Shown here one piece after another: positions 16,151-25,600 of a stretch of DNA of 64,000 nucleotides. How positions within the stretch are numbered: position 1 is the stretch's first letter; each line of letters begins with the position of its first letter. The translations under genes were made by a program, and so were the position numbers. The notes beneath the pieces were generated by a model that saw only the letters and a list, made by a program, of their open reading frames with translations, was not told the origin of the DNA and did not search any database. Origin of the DNA: Lachnospiraceae bacterium (GTDB lineage: Bacteria > Bacillota > Clostridia > Lachnospirales > Lachnospiraceae); contig VSNG01000009.1 in the NCBI GenBank assembly GCA_009774175.1, positions 1 through 64,000 on the forward strand, given 5' to 3'.

Positions 16151-16690
16151 ATGAATCAGTATAAAATGGAAAGAGTGATCCAGATGAAAGAAACGATAGG
16201 GGAGAAAGCGGATTTTCTTAGGAACGTGCGGTTACAGAACATAGAAAGTCTGCTAGACGGCGATAAGGCTTCTGTGCGAAAAGATTTGGAACATGCTTTG
16301 GAACAATTAGCGTCAGACAAGAAAGAGGGCAGTCTGGTCATTTGTTTTTTGCGGAGCAGTTATATTGCAAACAGCCATGAGTTTTATATTGCCTTTTATG
16401 AGGAGGAGCCTTTTGTAGAAGAAGAGCCAGACTGCATTTATTTCCGTATGAAAGAGGTCTTTGACGGACTGGAAGAAGACTGGCGGGAGCTGGACGAGGC
16501 GCTGCATCAACATTTTATCCGCATCATATCGGGCGAAAAAGCGGAAATCCACAGATGGTATACGGAGCGGATTTATAAAGCTTTGGATCGTATCATGAAG
16601 GAGACTGTAGAAAATATGGGAAAAGACAAGGGGATTTCCGTTTATTATGGCGGTTATATGGAGGAACTCAAAGCGATAGGGTGTATTTGA
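16151..16690 (+). CDS. Conserved spike-module protein A (second copy), function unknown
   Basis: This 179-aa protein starts at ATG 16151; an in-frame TTG at 16127 lacks its own ribosome-binding site, while GGAGGAG at 16131-16137 serves the ATG with a somewhat long gap. It aligns with the 1102 protein through CFLRSSYI, FYIAFYEEE, VEEEPDCIYF, IRIISGEKAE and SVYYGGYMEE. The soluble helical N-terminus differs more. It lies ten bases after the candidate immunity gene and 15 bases before protein B, the same A-B order as in the first module. The conserved pair at the head of both modules argues for a general rather than cargo-specific role. Confidence 0.7.
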   Translation: MNQYKMERVIQMKETIGEKADFLRNVRLQNIESLLDGDKASVRKDLEHALEQLASDKKEGSLVICFLRSSYIANSHEFYIAFYEEEPFVEEEPDCIYFRMKEVFDGLEEDWRELDEALHQHFIRIISGEKAEIHRWYTERIYKALDRIMKETVENMGKDKGISVYYGGYMEELKAIGCI

Positions 16691-16705
16691 CGAAGGGGAA
16701 AAAGG

Positions 16706-17218
16706 ATGAAGTATTTTCAGGTAGAAGTGGATGAACAGTATCAGGCGCCTAATCTGCAAGGCTGGTTTGGGGTGATCGATAAGAAGACCTTGGATAGAAC
16801 AGGTCCGCATCAGGTTGGCAGGCATCTATTGTTTTCGGTGGAAAGCAATATGCAGATGGTATTTACGGATGTGGTGACCACGCCTTGTTTTATGGTTAGT
16901 GAAACCGTCCGGAACGTGATACGCAAATACGAATCGCGTATTTTTTTTAATAGAATTATTGTACTGGATAAGGAGAACAGGCAGAGCATGGCCTATTATA
17001 TTCCCAGTCTTGATTCGGTTTCCTGTACGTTCAGGAAAGAAGGGGAGCATAGAGGGGAATGGCGCGCTGAGGTGGAGAGGAAAAGCGTGGAGGGGAAAGC
17101 CATTGCAGAGATTACGGACGGTTATTACTTTCGTGTGATCATGCGTATGGATTTGGTGGAAAGCATTCTTCGAAGACAGACGGTCGGCATCGGATTACAG
17201 GAGCTGCAAATGATTTAA
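16706..17218 (+). CDS. Conserved spike-module protein B (full-length copy), function unknown
   Basis: This 170-aa protein starts at ATG 16706 behind AAGGGGAAAAAGG. Conserved points shared with the truncated copy at 1691 are GWFG, TLDRTG, NMQMVFTDV, CFMVSETVR and LDKENR followed by AYYIP. The C-terminal 50 residues are charged and helical and absent from the first copy. No transmembrane segment. The MKYF/MKYY opening followed by a short beta-rich domain slightly recalls Imm11-type proteins, but this is not a firm match. It is followed after 40 bases by the DcrB-like gene. Confidence 0.65.
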   Translation: MKYFQVEVDEQYQAPNLQGWFGVIDKKTLDRTGPHQVGRHLLFSVESNMQMVFTDVVTTPCFMVSETVRNVIRKYESRIFFNRIIVLDKENRQSMAYYIPSLDSVSCTFRKEGEHRGEWRAEVERKSVEGKAIAEITDGYYFRVIMRMDLVESILRRQTVGIGLQELQMI

Positions 17219-17258
17219 AGGATGCTTGACGGAACAAAGCAGAAAGGGGGCGTTTAAT

Positions 17259-17831
17259 ATGGCATATGTGGATGAAGAGATTCTGGAAAAGAGGGAACAA
17301 AGGAAAAAGGAAATTTACACAACCTTAGAAGAGGGAATGTATTTGGGCGGAGAAGTCGTTTCTTTTGAACGCAAGGAGCTATTTGAAACGTTTTCGATCA
17401 TGCTTCCGGCGGAATGGAAGCAGATGCACCCAGAGTATGCGAAGATCAAATATCCGTCGGAATTTAGGCCGCAGATCATCCTGACTACGGAAGATCTGGA
17501 AGTAAATATGGGATTCACAGTATTTTCGGAGAAGGTGCAGTGCGATGATACACGGGAAATGACAGAGCGCATCCGGTCGGTGATACATAGGGACAATCCG
17601 AACTATTTGCTATATGACTGCGAAACTTTGCCGGCGGTGAAAGGCTGTTGGTTCTCCTTTCGCAGTCATGCGATGGACAGCGACCTCTATAATATGCTGT
17701 TGCTTGTACCTGTTAAGAAGCAGCTTGTGCAGGGAAGCTTTAACTGCCCCTATCGGGATTATACCGAGTGGAAAAAGGCGGTTTTAATGATGTGGGATTC
17801 TATTAAGGAACGGGAGGGATATATAAGATGA
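17259..17831 (+). CDS. DcrB/DUF1795-like small protein, candidate spike adaptor (second copy)
   Basis: ATG 17259 lies behind AAAGGGGG at 17243-17250; an in-frame upstream start near 17226 has no such site. The 190 aa match the 3779 protein throughout, with FSIMLPAEW, KIKYPSEFRPQ, GFTVFSEK, WFSFRSHAMDSDLYN and GSFNCPY. As in the first module, its stop overlaps the start of the short spike gene by ATGA. Strict coupling at both loci suggests equimolar production and direct contact with the nascent spike or its PAAR-like load. A third, more distant relative lies at 32290. Confidence 0.62.
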   Translation: MAYVDEEILEKREQRKKEIYTTLEEGMYLGGEVVSFERKELFETFSIMLPAEWKQMHPEYAKIKYPSEFRPQIILTTEDLEVNMGFTVFSEKVQCDDTREMTERIRSVIHRDNPNYLLYDCETLPAVKGCWFSFRSHAMDSDLYNMLLLVPVKKQLVQGSFNCPYRDYTEWKKAVLMMWDSIKEREGYIR

Positions 17832-19222
17832 GAGAAGCTAAGATAAAAGTAGAGCCGTTTTCGTTTGTGAGTTTTTTGAAAGTGGAGTGTGTAAAAGAGT
17901 TAAACCACCATGGGGTAATCAGAATTACCGGCATCATCGAGCAGGAAAACAGCTCCGCCTATATGAGTATGGCGGCGCAGGAAACATGGGTAACTGTAAA
18001 TGCCATATCGGAAGACGACTATATCAACCGTTTCTTTGTCGGGATTTTGACGGGGCTGTGGATGAAAAAGGAAGGACAGGTCTCTATCCTGACGATCGAA
18101 GTAAAAACGGGCAGTTTTTTATTGGACATTAAGCCGCATACCCGTTCTTTTCAGGAGGATGGTTTTTCCTATTCACAGGTGGTTCAAACCTGTCTGGAAG
18201 CGGAGGGAGGAAGCTGTGATATGTCAGACAGGGGCAGCATGGCAACGGGACGGTTCCTGTTACAGTATCGGGAAAGCGACTGGCAGTTTATAAAAAGGCT
18301 GACGTCTTATGCCGGAACTGTTCTGATTCCGGCGGATGATGTTGCGGAAAAGAAATGCTATTTTGGTTATCGGAAATCTTCTGTGGCGGAATTATTGGAA
18401 ACAGATCACTTTATAATTGAGCAGAACTATGAGGCATATGAAAAAAAGAAAGCTGCAGGATTTGCAGAGTTACAACTGACAGATCTGGTAAGCTATGTGG
18501 TTGGTAGCAGAGAAATTTACGATCTTGCAGAAACGGTGCGGTTTGAGGGCGCACAGTTTGTCATTGGCAAGATCAATAGCCGGTTGAAAGGGCAGGAATT
18601 ATATCACGAATATCATTTGCTCACAAAAGAGAATGCCCGGTTATTGCCGATCTATAACAAGAATCTGACGGGAGTATCGTTGGATGCGAAGGTTACGGCA
18701 GTGAAGAAAACACTTGTAAAAGTGCAGATTGAGGAAGATGAGAATAAGGCAAACTGCGGAAGCCGCTGGTTTGATTATGCAACGGTATATTCGACGCCCG
18801 ATGGCGCAGGGTGGTATTGTATGCCGGAAGTGGGAGACAGGGTCAGGCTCGCGATGCCAGACTGTGTGGAGGGACATGCTTATGTGGCAAGCAGCGTGCA
18901 CCTTGGGACTGTAGGCGGTAGAAGCAATCCGGATGAAAAATCATGGAAGAACCCGCAGAATAAGGAGATATTGTTTACCCCGGGCGCCATTATTCTCAGG
19001 AATAATAACGGGATTTCTCTGGAACTGTCAGACAAAGAAGGCGTGAAGGTAATTAGTGATAAAGATATTATGGTGCAGGCGGATCAGGATATTCAGATGA
19101 AAAGCCGGAATGCGGGCGTGAACATGGCCGCAGAAACCGCTATAATGCTTCAACAGGGAGCGGCGAAGGTGGAGATCAAGGATGATATCAATATCAGCGG
19201 CGGTAAGATTTATATGAATTAA
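17828..19222 (+). CDS. VgrG/gpD-like spike protein, short type (second copy)
   Basis: This 464-aa protein starts at ATG 17828 within an ATGA overlap. The gpD-like hub includes QYRESDWQFIKRLTSYAG, the OB domain includes GWYCMPEVGDRVRLAMP, and the beta-helical needle ends INISGGKIYMN, identical to the first copy's last residues. Compared with the 4345 protein, the OB and needle parts are nearly the same while the middle of the hub varies (about residues 140-240). This is the pattern expected if hub loops contact module-specific partners. Location is the tip of a contractile apparatus. The PAAR-like lysozyme gene follows after 14 bases. Confidence 0.86.
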   Translation: MREAKIKVEPFSFVSFLKVECVKELNHHGVIRITGIIEQENSSAYMSMAAQETWVTVNAISEDDYINRFFVGILTGLWMKKEGQVSILTIEVKTGSFLLDIKPHTRSFQEDGFSYSQVVQTCLEAEGGSCDMSDRGSMATGRFLLQYRESDWQFIKRLTSYAGTVLIPADDVAEKKCYFGYRKSSVAELLETDHFIIEQNYEAYEKKKAAGFAELQLTDLVSYVVGSREIYDLAETVRFEGAQFVIGKINSRLKGQELYHEYHLLTKENARLLPIYNKNLTGVSLDAKVTAVKKTLVKVQIEEDENKANCGSRWFDYATVYSTPDGAGWYCMPEVGDRVRLAMPDCVEGHAYVASSVHLGTVGGRSNPDEKSWKNPQNKEILFTPGAIILRNNNGISLELSDKEGVKVISDKDIMVQADQDIQMKSRNAGVNMAAETAIMLQQGAAKVEIKDDINISGGKIYMN

Positions 19223-19236
19223 AGGAGGAAACGAAT

Positions 19237-20322
19237 ATGTCTGAGATAAAGCCATCGCAGGCCTCGTCCATTCTGAAGGATGCTATAGGAACTAACAGTG
19301 AGGATGTTACCGATATTATTGTATATGCTGCATCTGTGGCGCTGGAGACGGCAATACAGGCACTGAAAAGCGATTCTGTATGCACATGCGAAGCACGCGT
19401 CATATGTACGAATGCAACGGAAGATTCTATGCCTCATCATATGAAAACGGAAGAGGGGCTGGTTCATATGGGGAATATCGAGGAATTAAACAGAACCAAT
19501 ATAGAGCCATGCGAGAATTTTGAGGGGTGCACGAAATCTCCCGATGGGAAATGCATGATTGCACAAAAGTATAGGGAATGGATCGCGGATCAGGAATGGA
19601 AAGCGGTTGACGAAACGAGCAGTCAGGGGGAGGGAAAAGAAAAACTGAACAAAGAAACTTCCTATATGGTGTGTACGGAATATGAAGGAGTGATATATTT
19701 TTACGATGATGGGCAGGTGCTATTATCAAACTATTTATATAATAATGAGTGGCACTATAAGGCAACAGCAGACTATATTTCCAGTATTAGTTACCTAACA
19801 GGAGACTGGGATGACATATTAAAAGAGATACGAGAAGCATATGAGAAAAATAAAGAGGTATACGAAGAAATTTCAGCGGCAAATGGATATCTGCCGCCTG
19901 AATTAATTGCAGCAATACATTATCGGGAAAAAGCTTCCGATTATTTAGCTGGGACTTTTAGTGTTTATCTCCATAATGGAGACCCACTGGGAGAGATGAG
20001 TACGAAAGAACCAAAACCACCTTTTTTTGATAAAGAAGAATTTAAGGCGGCTGCGCTGCATGCTTTAGAGGGAAAAGAGGATTATTTTAATATTTATGCT
20101 AAAAAGTTACATTTGACATCTGATTCTGAGGATATAACCGCTATGGTAACATTTTCTGTTCTTTATAATGGTTGGAACCATGAAGGCAAAGTTGACTATG
20201 CATATAACGGCACGGATTTGTATACGAAGGGGGCATATACGTCTGACCATCAATATGATCCTAATGCCAAGCCAGAAAATTTAGGAACTTATCTTGTATT
20301 AAAGGAATTATTAAATCAGTAA
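19237..20322 (+). CDS. PAAR-like tip protein with lysozyme-like (COG5526-type) muramidase cargo
   Basis: ATG 19237 follows AAGGAGGAAACG; 361 aa. The PAAR-like domain (about 49-108) has Cys49, Cys51, Cys57 before NATEDS, FEGC at 95-98 and Cys106. The linker has AVDETSSQG and SYMVC at 142-146. The cargo (about 215-361) has LIAAIHYREKASDY with Glu231, then YLHNGDPLG and NGWNHEGKV. The H-x-x-E plus LHNGDPL pattern belongs to phage-type lysozyme/muramidase proteins, with the Glu as the expected acid catalyst. It should cut peptidoglycan after injection or help the tip pass the wall. Family recognition is by motif and was not searched. Confidence 0.8.
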   Translation: MSEIKPSQASSILKDAIGTNSEDVTDIIVYAASVALETAIQALKSDSVCTCEARVICTNATEDSMPHHMKTEEGLVHMGNIEELNRTNIEPCENFEGCTKSPDGKCMIAQKYREWIADQEWKAVDETSSQGEGKEKLNKETSYMVCTEYEGVIYFYDDGQVLLSNYLYNNEWHYKATADYISSISYLTGDWDDILKEIREAYEKNKEVYEEISAANGYLPPELIAAIHYREKASDYLAGTFSVYLHNGDPLGEMSTKEPKPPFFDKEEFKAAALHALEGKEDYFNIYAKKLHLTSDSEDITAMVTFSVLYNGWNHEGKVDYAYNGTDLYTKGAYTSDHQYDPNAKPENLGTYLVLKELLNQ

Positions 20323-20367
20323 ACAGAAACAATGTGGACATAACATGGGGTAATGGAGGCGTTTTGC

Positions 20368-21093
20368 ATGAAAAATTGGCTTAAAAAGCAGTATAAGTGG
20401 TTGGTGATGGTTATTATTATGATTGTCTGCGGCGCTTGCGGTGAAGAGACAAAAGAGACTACGAGTGGTGAACGAAATATGTATTTCTATAGAGCGGACG
20501 AAACCTTACATACTTACGAAGGCTATTTTTATCTGCACAGTTATACGGATTTATGGCAGGATGTCGACTTGTATATTACAAAATTAGAGGATTTTTCAGA
20601 TGGGACGTTGTATGCTCTGGAGCTGGAACAGCCGGAATCGTCAGATCCGTTTGATGAATTATATGGGCATAAATATATCGGATATTTTTATGTTATGGAT
20701 GAGATCATATACCGCTATAATGACTATCCAACCGGTGAAGATGGCTATACCGATGAAAATACTGGCAGGATCATCAAGTGGATAAAGAGTGATGAGGCAG
20801 ATTTTTTGGAGCAAAGTACAATCGTCTGCTGTGAGGAAGGAACAGAGGATATTACTGATGAAAACGGATATCATTCCTATGTGGAAGTGGAGGGAGACAG
20901 GAGAATATACCGTTTTTATAATGATTACTTTTATGGTTCTAAAGACTATATGCTGATGGTATGGGAGAAGGAAAAGGGACTTACTTATTATATGCATGGC
21001 AGCGGTGGAATGGATATGCATGTGGAGTTTGGCCATAACATAAAAGAGGAGCAGAAGAAAGATTACGGCTATCCATACAAATTATTTCACTAA
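20368..21093 (+). CDS. Probable lipoprotein, candidate immunity protein for the 19237 muramidase
   Basis: ATG 20368 is chosen because GGAGG at 20356-20360 precedes it; 241 aa. The basic start KNWLKKQYKW, a hydrophobic stretch and CGACGEE suggest a lipoprotein signal, though the lipobox is not canonical. The mature part is acidic and Tyr-rich without a known domain. It lies 45 bases after the muramidase gene and before the long spike gene. The last about 55 codons exist as a degraded copy at 26375-26551. A lipid-anchored protein on the outer face fits protection against a wall hydrolase, as a contextual inference. Confidence 0.58.
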   Translation: MKNWLKKQYKWLVMVIIMIVCGACGEETKETTSGERNMYFYRADETLHTYEGYFYLHSYTDLWQDVDLYITKLEDFSDGTLYALELEQPESSDPFDELYGHKYIGYFYVMDEIIYRYNDYPTGEDGYTDENTGRIIKWIKSDEADFLEQSTIVCCEEGTEDITDENGYHSYVEVEGDRRIYRFYNDYFYGSKDYMLMVWEKEKGLTYYMHGSGGMDMHVEFGHNIKEEQKKDYGYPYKLFH

Positions 21094-21120
21094 AAAGTAT
21101 ATAGAGGGGAAGGGATTGAG

Positions 21121-22842
21121 ATGGACAAAGAGTACGCAATAAGCAATGAACAGCTGATTATAAGAACCGAGATTCCCATTTATTCACTGAGTAACATGGA
21201 AATTTGCCATGATGTAAACGCGCATGCAACCGTAAGGCTCAGTGTGACCGTAAAGGAAGAAGACCAACCGGAAGTACTTTGCAGGGATTGGTCTGATACA
21301 GAGATAACGGTTCAAAAAATGGGAGAGGGCAGCGAACTCCTTTTTGCGGGAATCATAGAAAAACTGCTTTGCCATAAGGAGGGGCGTCTGCTTACGGTTC
21401 TGATATGCGGCATCAGTGAGACGGCCAAATTGGACAGGGAGAAAAAGAAGCAGTCCTTTCAAAAGGCGGAAATGACTTACAGACAAGTGGTACAAAAGGT
21501 GACACAAAATACGCAGGCGGCGGGGATTGTTTGGAATATCAGGGATGATAAAAGCATTGGCACGCCGCTGATTCAATATGAGGAGACAGACTGGGAATTT
21601 TTGATACGGATAGCAAGTCATTTTCATGAAGTCCTTATTCCGAACATGCAAAGCGGAAAGCCTAAGCTGCATTTTGGTATGCGTATGGGAAGGGAGCAAG
21701 ATGGGGATGAAATCGAGATATTAGGGAATGGATTGGATGACAGTTATTATCAAAATGGCTGTTATGAGAGCGGCCTTCCTAGAACTGAGAGCCTATATAT
21801 TGAGGCAAAATCGAAAGAGAACTGGCAACTGGGAGATTTTTTGCTGTATGAGGGCAGACGGTATCAGGTTTACAGTCGGAGAATCCTGTTTGAGCAGGGA
21901 GAACTGTACTTTGTCTATCGGCTTGGAATGAGAGGGACGTTTTATAGGAAAAAAGCAGACAATCTGGCGCTTGCCGGGGTCAGGCTGGAAGGGACGATCC
22001 GAAAGACAGAAGAAGAAAGCGTTTATATACAATTGGATATCGATGAGGAGGAGCGTGCTGATTTTCCTTGGATATGGGCGCCGGAGACGAATAACTTGTC
22101 TTACTGTATGCCAGAGACGGGAACAAAGGCGGCGTTATATCTGCCCACACAGGAAGAAAAAGACGGCAGGGTGATTTTGGCGGCAGTACATAATGCGGAT
22201 AACGGAAGATATACAGATGTACAGAAGCGGGAGTTCGCTACGCTGTACCGCAAAAAGATCGGCTTATACCCGGACAGGCTCTTTGCGGAAGGAACGGATG
22301 GAACGGTGTCGATCTGTATGGAGGATGCATCGGGAGTCAGCATAAAGAGTCAGACGGGTATTTCGCTGCTGGCGGACGGAGAAATTTTCTTAACGGGAAA
22401 GAAGATCGATGCGTTTACGCCTGTAGATTTGGTGTGCAGGACTTCACAGTCTAATTTGGAACTTTGCAGGGATATCAATTTATATGCACCCGGAGGAGTA
22501 AAAACGATTGGGACTGGAACTACAGTGAAACGGGCGGAAGTGTCGGAGACTGGAAAAGCGGATGGGAAGCAGGAACCCGAGTATTGGCAGGCGGCTTTCT
22601 CTGCGATGGCGGCTGTGCCGGTCGCTGATTTGGGAAAGATAGAAGGGCCGGAACAGGTGATTGAGCTGTTTGCGGGCGGAGCGATCCCCAAAGTGGCGAG
22701 CGGAGCGCCGACGATTGCATTGGCGGAAGTGATGGATGGGCAAAAAGAGAGCGAATGCACTTTCCCCAATATCTTTCAATCCATGAATAATTATACGGTA
22801 AAGGGCGGGTATGCGCTGCCTGCGGAAGAGATAATAAATTAG
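21121..22842 (+). CDS. VgrG-like spike protein, long type with conserved C-terminal extension (second copy)
   Basis: This 573-aa protein starts at ATG 21121 (GGGGAAGGG upstream) and matches the 5759 protein along its length. The hub includes QYEETDWEFLIRIASHFH, the OB domain APETNNLSYCMPETGTKAAL, the needle DINLYAPGGVKTIGTG, and the extension ends CTFPNIFQSMNNYTVKGGY. The linker before the extension differs between copies while the last about 80 residues are conserved, so that end is under selection, perhaps as a partner-docking domain. What should follow is a PAAR-like gene, but only its first codons survive (22861). A relic of this gene's start also occurs at 27257. Confidence 0.86.
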   Translation: MDKEYAISNEQLIIRTEIPIYSLSNMEICHDVNAHATVRLSVTVKEEDQPEVLCRDWSDTEITVQKMGEGSELLFAGIIEKLLCHKEGRLLTVLICGISETAKLDREKKKQSFQKAEMTYRQVVQKVTQNTQAAGIVWNIRDDKSIGTPLIQYEETDWEFLIRIASHFHEVLIPNMQSGKPKLHFGMRMGREQDGDEIEILGNGLDDSYYQNGCYESGLPRTESLYIEAKSKENWQLGDFLLYEGRRYQVYSRRILFEQGELYFVYRLGMRGTFYRKKADNLALAGVRLEGTIRKTEEESVYIQLDIDEEERADFPWIWAPETNNLSYCMPETGTKAALYLPTQEEKDGRVILAAVHNADNGRYTDVQKREFATLYRKKIGLYPDRLFAEGTDGTVSICMEDASGVSIKSQTGISLLADGEIFLTGKKIDAFTPVDLVCRTSQSNLELCRDINLYAPGGVKTIGTGTTVKRAEVSETGKADGKQEPEYWQAAFSAMAAVPVADLGKIEGPEQVIELFAGGAIPKVASGAPTIALAEVMDGQKESECTFPNIFQSMNNYTVKGGYALPAEEIIN

Positions 22843-22860
22843 GATATAGAGTGAGAAAGG

Positions 22861-22941
22861 ATGTCAGAATTGAATAGCCGATTGGATGCCTTATGCGCTG
22901 GAAAGAAATAATGCGGCAGTAATGGTAAGACATCTTTTGAG
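22861..22941 (+). pseudogene. Relic of a PAAR-like gene start
   Basis: After GAGAAAGG, ATG 22861 begins MSELNSRLDALCAGKK and stops at TAA 22907-22909. This copies the opening of the intact 13923 gene (MPDLNSGLDALCAE). The bases at 22909-22930 resemble a later part of that gene (around AATGCTGCAGTGATGG at 14031), so an internal deletion removed the middle and broke the frame. The position after a long-type spike gene is where a cargo-bearing PAAR-like gene would be expected. Confidence 0.75.
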
Positions 22942-23142
22942 ATGGATGATTATAGGAAAGAACAAGAAGACACAACAAATAATGTAGTTTTGTTTTATAG
23001 TCCTGAATTGCAAGCCAAATTGCATGAACTTAACCCGTCAATGTATAAAAATCCTCCCGGATTTGTGAATGATCAAGTAGAGGAGGTTTATATTAGTGGA
23101 TCAGAAAACGATGATATCAAATTTTTCAGATATAAAGATTAG
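22942..23142 (+). pseudogene. Fragment of a former cargo protein, 66 codons
   Basis: A frame from ATG 22942 to TAG 23140-23142 encodes a hydrophilic peptide with NVVLFYSPELQAKLHELNP and a DDIKFFRYKD end. It has no ribosome-binding site and overlaps the next gene's start by 47 bases. Because it follows the PAAR-like relic directly, it is most simply the surviving C-terminal end of that gene's cargo. No family is recognised. A small independent gene cannot be excluded. Confidence 0.4.
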
Positions 23143-24187
23143 ATTGTGGGGGTTACTGCTGATAGGGGGAGCTCTGAGCTCATCTTGCGGAAATGAAACT
23201 GAGAATCAGAATCGGGAGGAAAATCCTATTGTCCAAATAGAGGAAAATATTATAGAAAATCAGAAAAGTAAAAGAGCGGAAGAGAAGGAAGTTCAATCGA
23301 ACGAAAAAGGCAGTTCTGATAATGATATAGCATATCAAAAGGGTGAGTTTGATAAGTATGGGGAGCAATATTCTCTGACTGAGATTGAGGATGGGGAATA
23401 TGAGGTCACCCTGTATGACAAAGAAAATAAAGTAGTGCATACAGAAACCTTTACCAAGCTTCCTTGGATTTCCGAAATGACGGACAATATTTTACAGATC
23501 GGTTTGTCGCTTGGCAGTCCGGCACCGTACATTTATTACTATGATAAGGAACGGGCGGTCGTGTCTCCCTGTTATCCGGACTCTTTTTATCTTAAGGATA
23601 ATTACGTTGCTTATATGCGGGATGTGAATACGCTGATAGTGAAGGATATATTTGAAGACAACGGGTTGTATATGGAAATTAGCAGAAACTTCAGTGACAG
23701 CCAGAATCTGGGAGGGCTTTATCTTGCCATAAAAGATATTACATGGATTACTTTGAAAGGGCTGGATGTGCTTGTTTTGGAATATCACGAGGGGGAAGAC
23801 AGGGAACTGTTGACGGAGGTGATACCGATAGAGAATGGAGAAGAAGCGGTTTCATATAATGAGCTGGACGAGCTGGAAAAAGAATATGATATTTTAGAGT
23901 ATGATATATGTTCTCCTGTGTTATACGATTTTGAAAATGTACATCCGACCATAAAGGCTCATGCAGAGTATGAAATGCGGAATCATGAGGAAATTTGCCA
24001 AAAATATGGTAAACAATTAAATATGTCATTGGATTATCATACATTTGATTTTAATGATGATGGACATAAACAGATTGTGGTATTGAATGAGAAGATAGAA
24101 GGATATTATGACATTGTGCTGTCATGGAGTAATTTAGTATTAAAATACGACGCGTGGTACAACCGGTATAAATTTTGTGATCAGTAG
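23096..24187 (+). CDS. Secreted or lipid-anchored acidic protein, function unknown
   Basis: GTG 23096 is the likely start, since AGAGGAGG lies at about 23079-23086; ATG 23111 is an alternative. The 363 aa open with a hydrophobic stretch (LWGLLLIGGALSSSCG) that resembles a lipoprotein signal with a poor lipobox. A Glu/Lys-rich spacer and a beta-rich domain with repeated LYDKEN, YYYDKER and VKDIFED motifs follow, suggesting propeller-like strands. The C-terminus has DFNDDGHKQIVVL, similar to FG-GAP/EF-hand-like calcium loops. It follows the broken cargo gene, so it may be an orphan immunity protein. Confidence 0.6.
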   Translation: MDQKTMISNFSDIKIRLWGLLLIGGALSSSCGNETENQNREENPIVQIEENIIENQKSKRAEEKEVQSNEKGSSDNDIAYQKGEFDKYGEQYSLTEIEDGEYEVTLYDKENKVVHTETFTKLPWISEMTDNILQIGLSLGSPAPYIYYYDKERAVVSPCYPDSFYLKDNYVAYMRDVNTLIVKDIFEDNGLYMEISRNFSDSQNLGGLYLAIKDITWITLKGLDVLVLEYHEGEDRELLTEVIPIENGEEAVSYNELDELEKEYDILEYDICSPVLYDFENVHPTIKAHAEYEMRNHEEICQKYGKQLNMSLDYHTFDFNDDGHKQIVVLNEKIEGYYDIVLSWSNLVLKYDAWYNRYKFCDQ

Positions 24188-24274
24188 AGGGTATGGTGGA
24201 GTAGATTTATCGAGGATTTAACAATTTCGTTTAATTATGTATAAATATCTAAGAGATAGAAGGGGCTGTGTTAT

Positions 24275-24600
24275 GTGGAGAAGGGAAATATTATGCAGAT
24301 GAACTTCCTGTACATATGTATGATAAAATATTCCAATAAGTACATGGGTCGTATGCAACATGATGTAAGTATAACAGACGAAGATGCGGATGCCACGTTT
24401 ACTTTTAGCTTTATCGGACAGGCAACGGAAGGAGAAGAGCCGGAGCAGAAGATGAAAAAGTTGCGGGTGGATATGCAGAAGGTGTGGAAACAGGCAGTCT
24501 TTTATGATATGGGAGATACTGAAAGGAACAAATAAGAGATTAAGGGCACAGACTGGTATAGTGTCTTTATTGAAATATGTGATCAGTTAGAAGTGGAGGA
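24275..24600 (+). pseudogene. Broken small gene in two frames
   Basis: The first frame (GTG 24275 to TAA 24533-24535) encodes 86 residues, including VSITDEDADATFTFSFIGQ. A second frame continues across 24540-24610 with KGTDWYSVFIEICDQ and LEVEDKEHVLAKGYDTGHS, which reads like natural protein but lacks a start. A frameshift near 24530-24545 would join them. The part after 24609 overlaps the next gene. No function is recognised; it appears to be decayed island material. Confidence 0.35.
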
Positions 24601-24608
24601 TAAAGAAC

Positions 24609-25600
24609 ATGTTCTGGCTAAAGGGTATGACACTGGTCATTCAGATGGCTGGCATCATAGGGCTATGGGGAATGAGCAGCAGTGCGGAAGAACTGGCGGA
24701 CAACTTTTATCTGGAGGAGAGATATGATACGGATTTGGTGTCTGATTTCCTGTCTATGGACGCGGAGGCGTTTGAAAAACAGTATGATAAGAATGCGTTG
24801 TATGAAAGGAATGTTCTTTACTGCACTGAGGAGGCGTGGCGGCTTCACGGGGTAGCACAGCCTGCTTGCGATGGCGTAGCTTCGTATTATCTTGATGATA
24901 TCCGGGCCATACGGTTTACGAATGTATGGCCTCAGGATACTGTGATATATGAAGATACGATACTTTTTAACCAGTTTAATTTGTCCCGGTATTTTGGAGA
25001 TTATGCGGTATCCATGTATTTTCAGGAAAGCAGGGATGAGGAAAGCGGAGAGGAAGAAATCAGATTAATAGAGTTTTCATTCGTGAGGGTAGAAGTGAGT
25101 GAGCAGGACAGGGGAGATGTGACGATTGAGGACATCTATAAAAGCTTGGAATACGATTATTATGATGGATGGCGGGAAATGGATCAGGTTCAGTGGAAAA
25201 AATCGCCGGAGGGGACGAAAGCGGTATATATCGTAAATGGAATGATACCTAACGCACCATCGCAGATTGTTATGCGTTATCAGGAGAATGTTCCCAATCT
25301 TATTTTGCGGGAACAGTGGGAATATTGTTTCGCAGGCTGGATAGACGAGGATCATTTTGTCTGTTATAACGATGCAGGTCTCTATCTGGTTCATATTGAG
25401 ACTAGGCTGATAGAGGAGATCGTAACGATTTCTACACAGGAAGGTAACTTTGAGACATGGGGATGCCAGTATGAAATCAGAGGTGATAGGTAATTGCGAT
25501 ATGTATACATGATGATTGTTATTATTGGGACATTGTCAGAAAAAATGGAGAGGTACGGCTTGTGAAAGCAGCAGATCAAGGTCAGGATGATAATGATTGA
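24609..25600 (+). pseudogene. Secreted propeller-like protein gene with a probable frameshift
   Basis: ATG 24609 (GGAGG upstream) opens a 294-aa frame with an N-terminal hydrophobic signal and a beta-rich body, ending at TAA 25491-25493 after EIRGDR. The next frame continues without a gap as VIAICIHDDCYYWDIVRKNGE and on to TGA 25598-25600, as expected of one more propeller strand. A single lost base near 25488 (AGGTAA) would explain the break. A copy of the segment REQWEYCFAGWIDEDH lies as a relic at 31200-31300. The function is unknown, and the 294-aa form may still be secreted. Confidence 0.55.
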
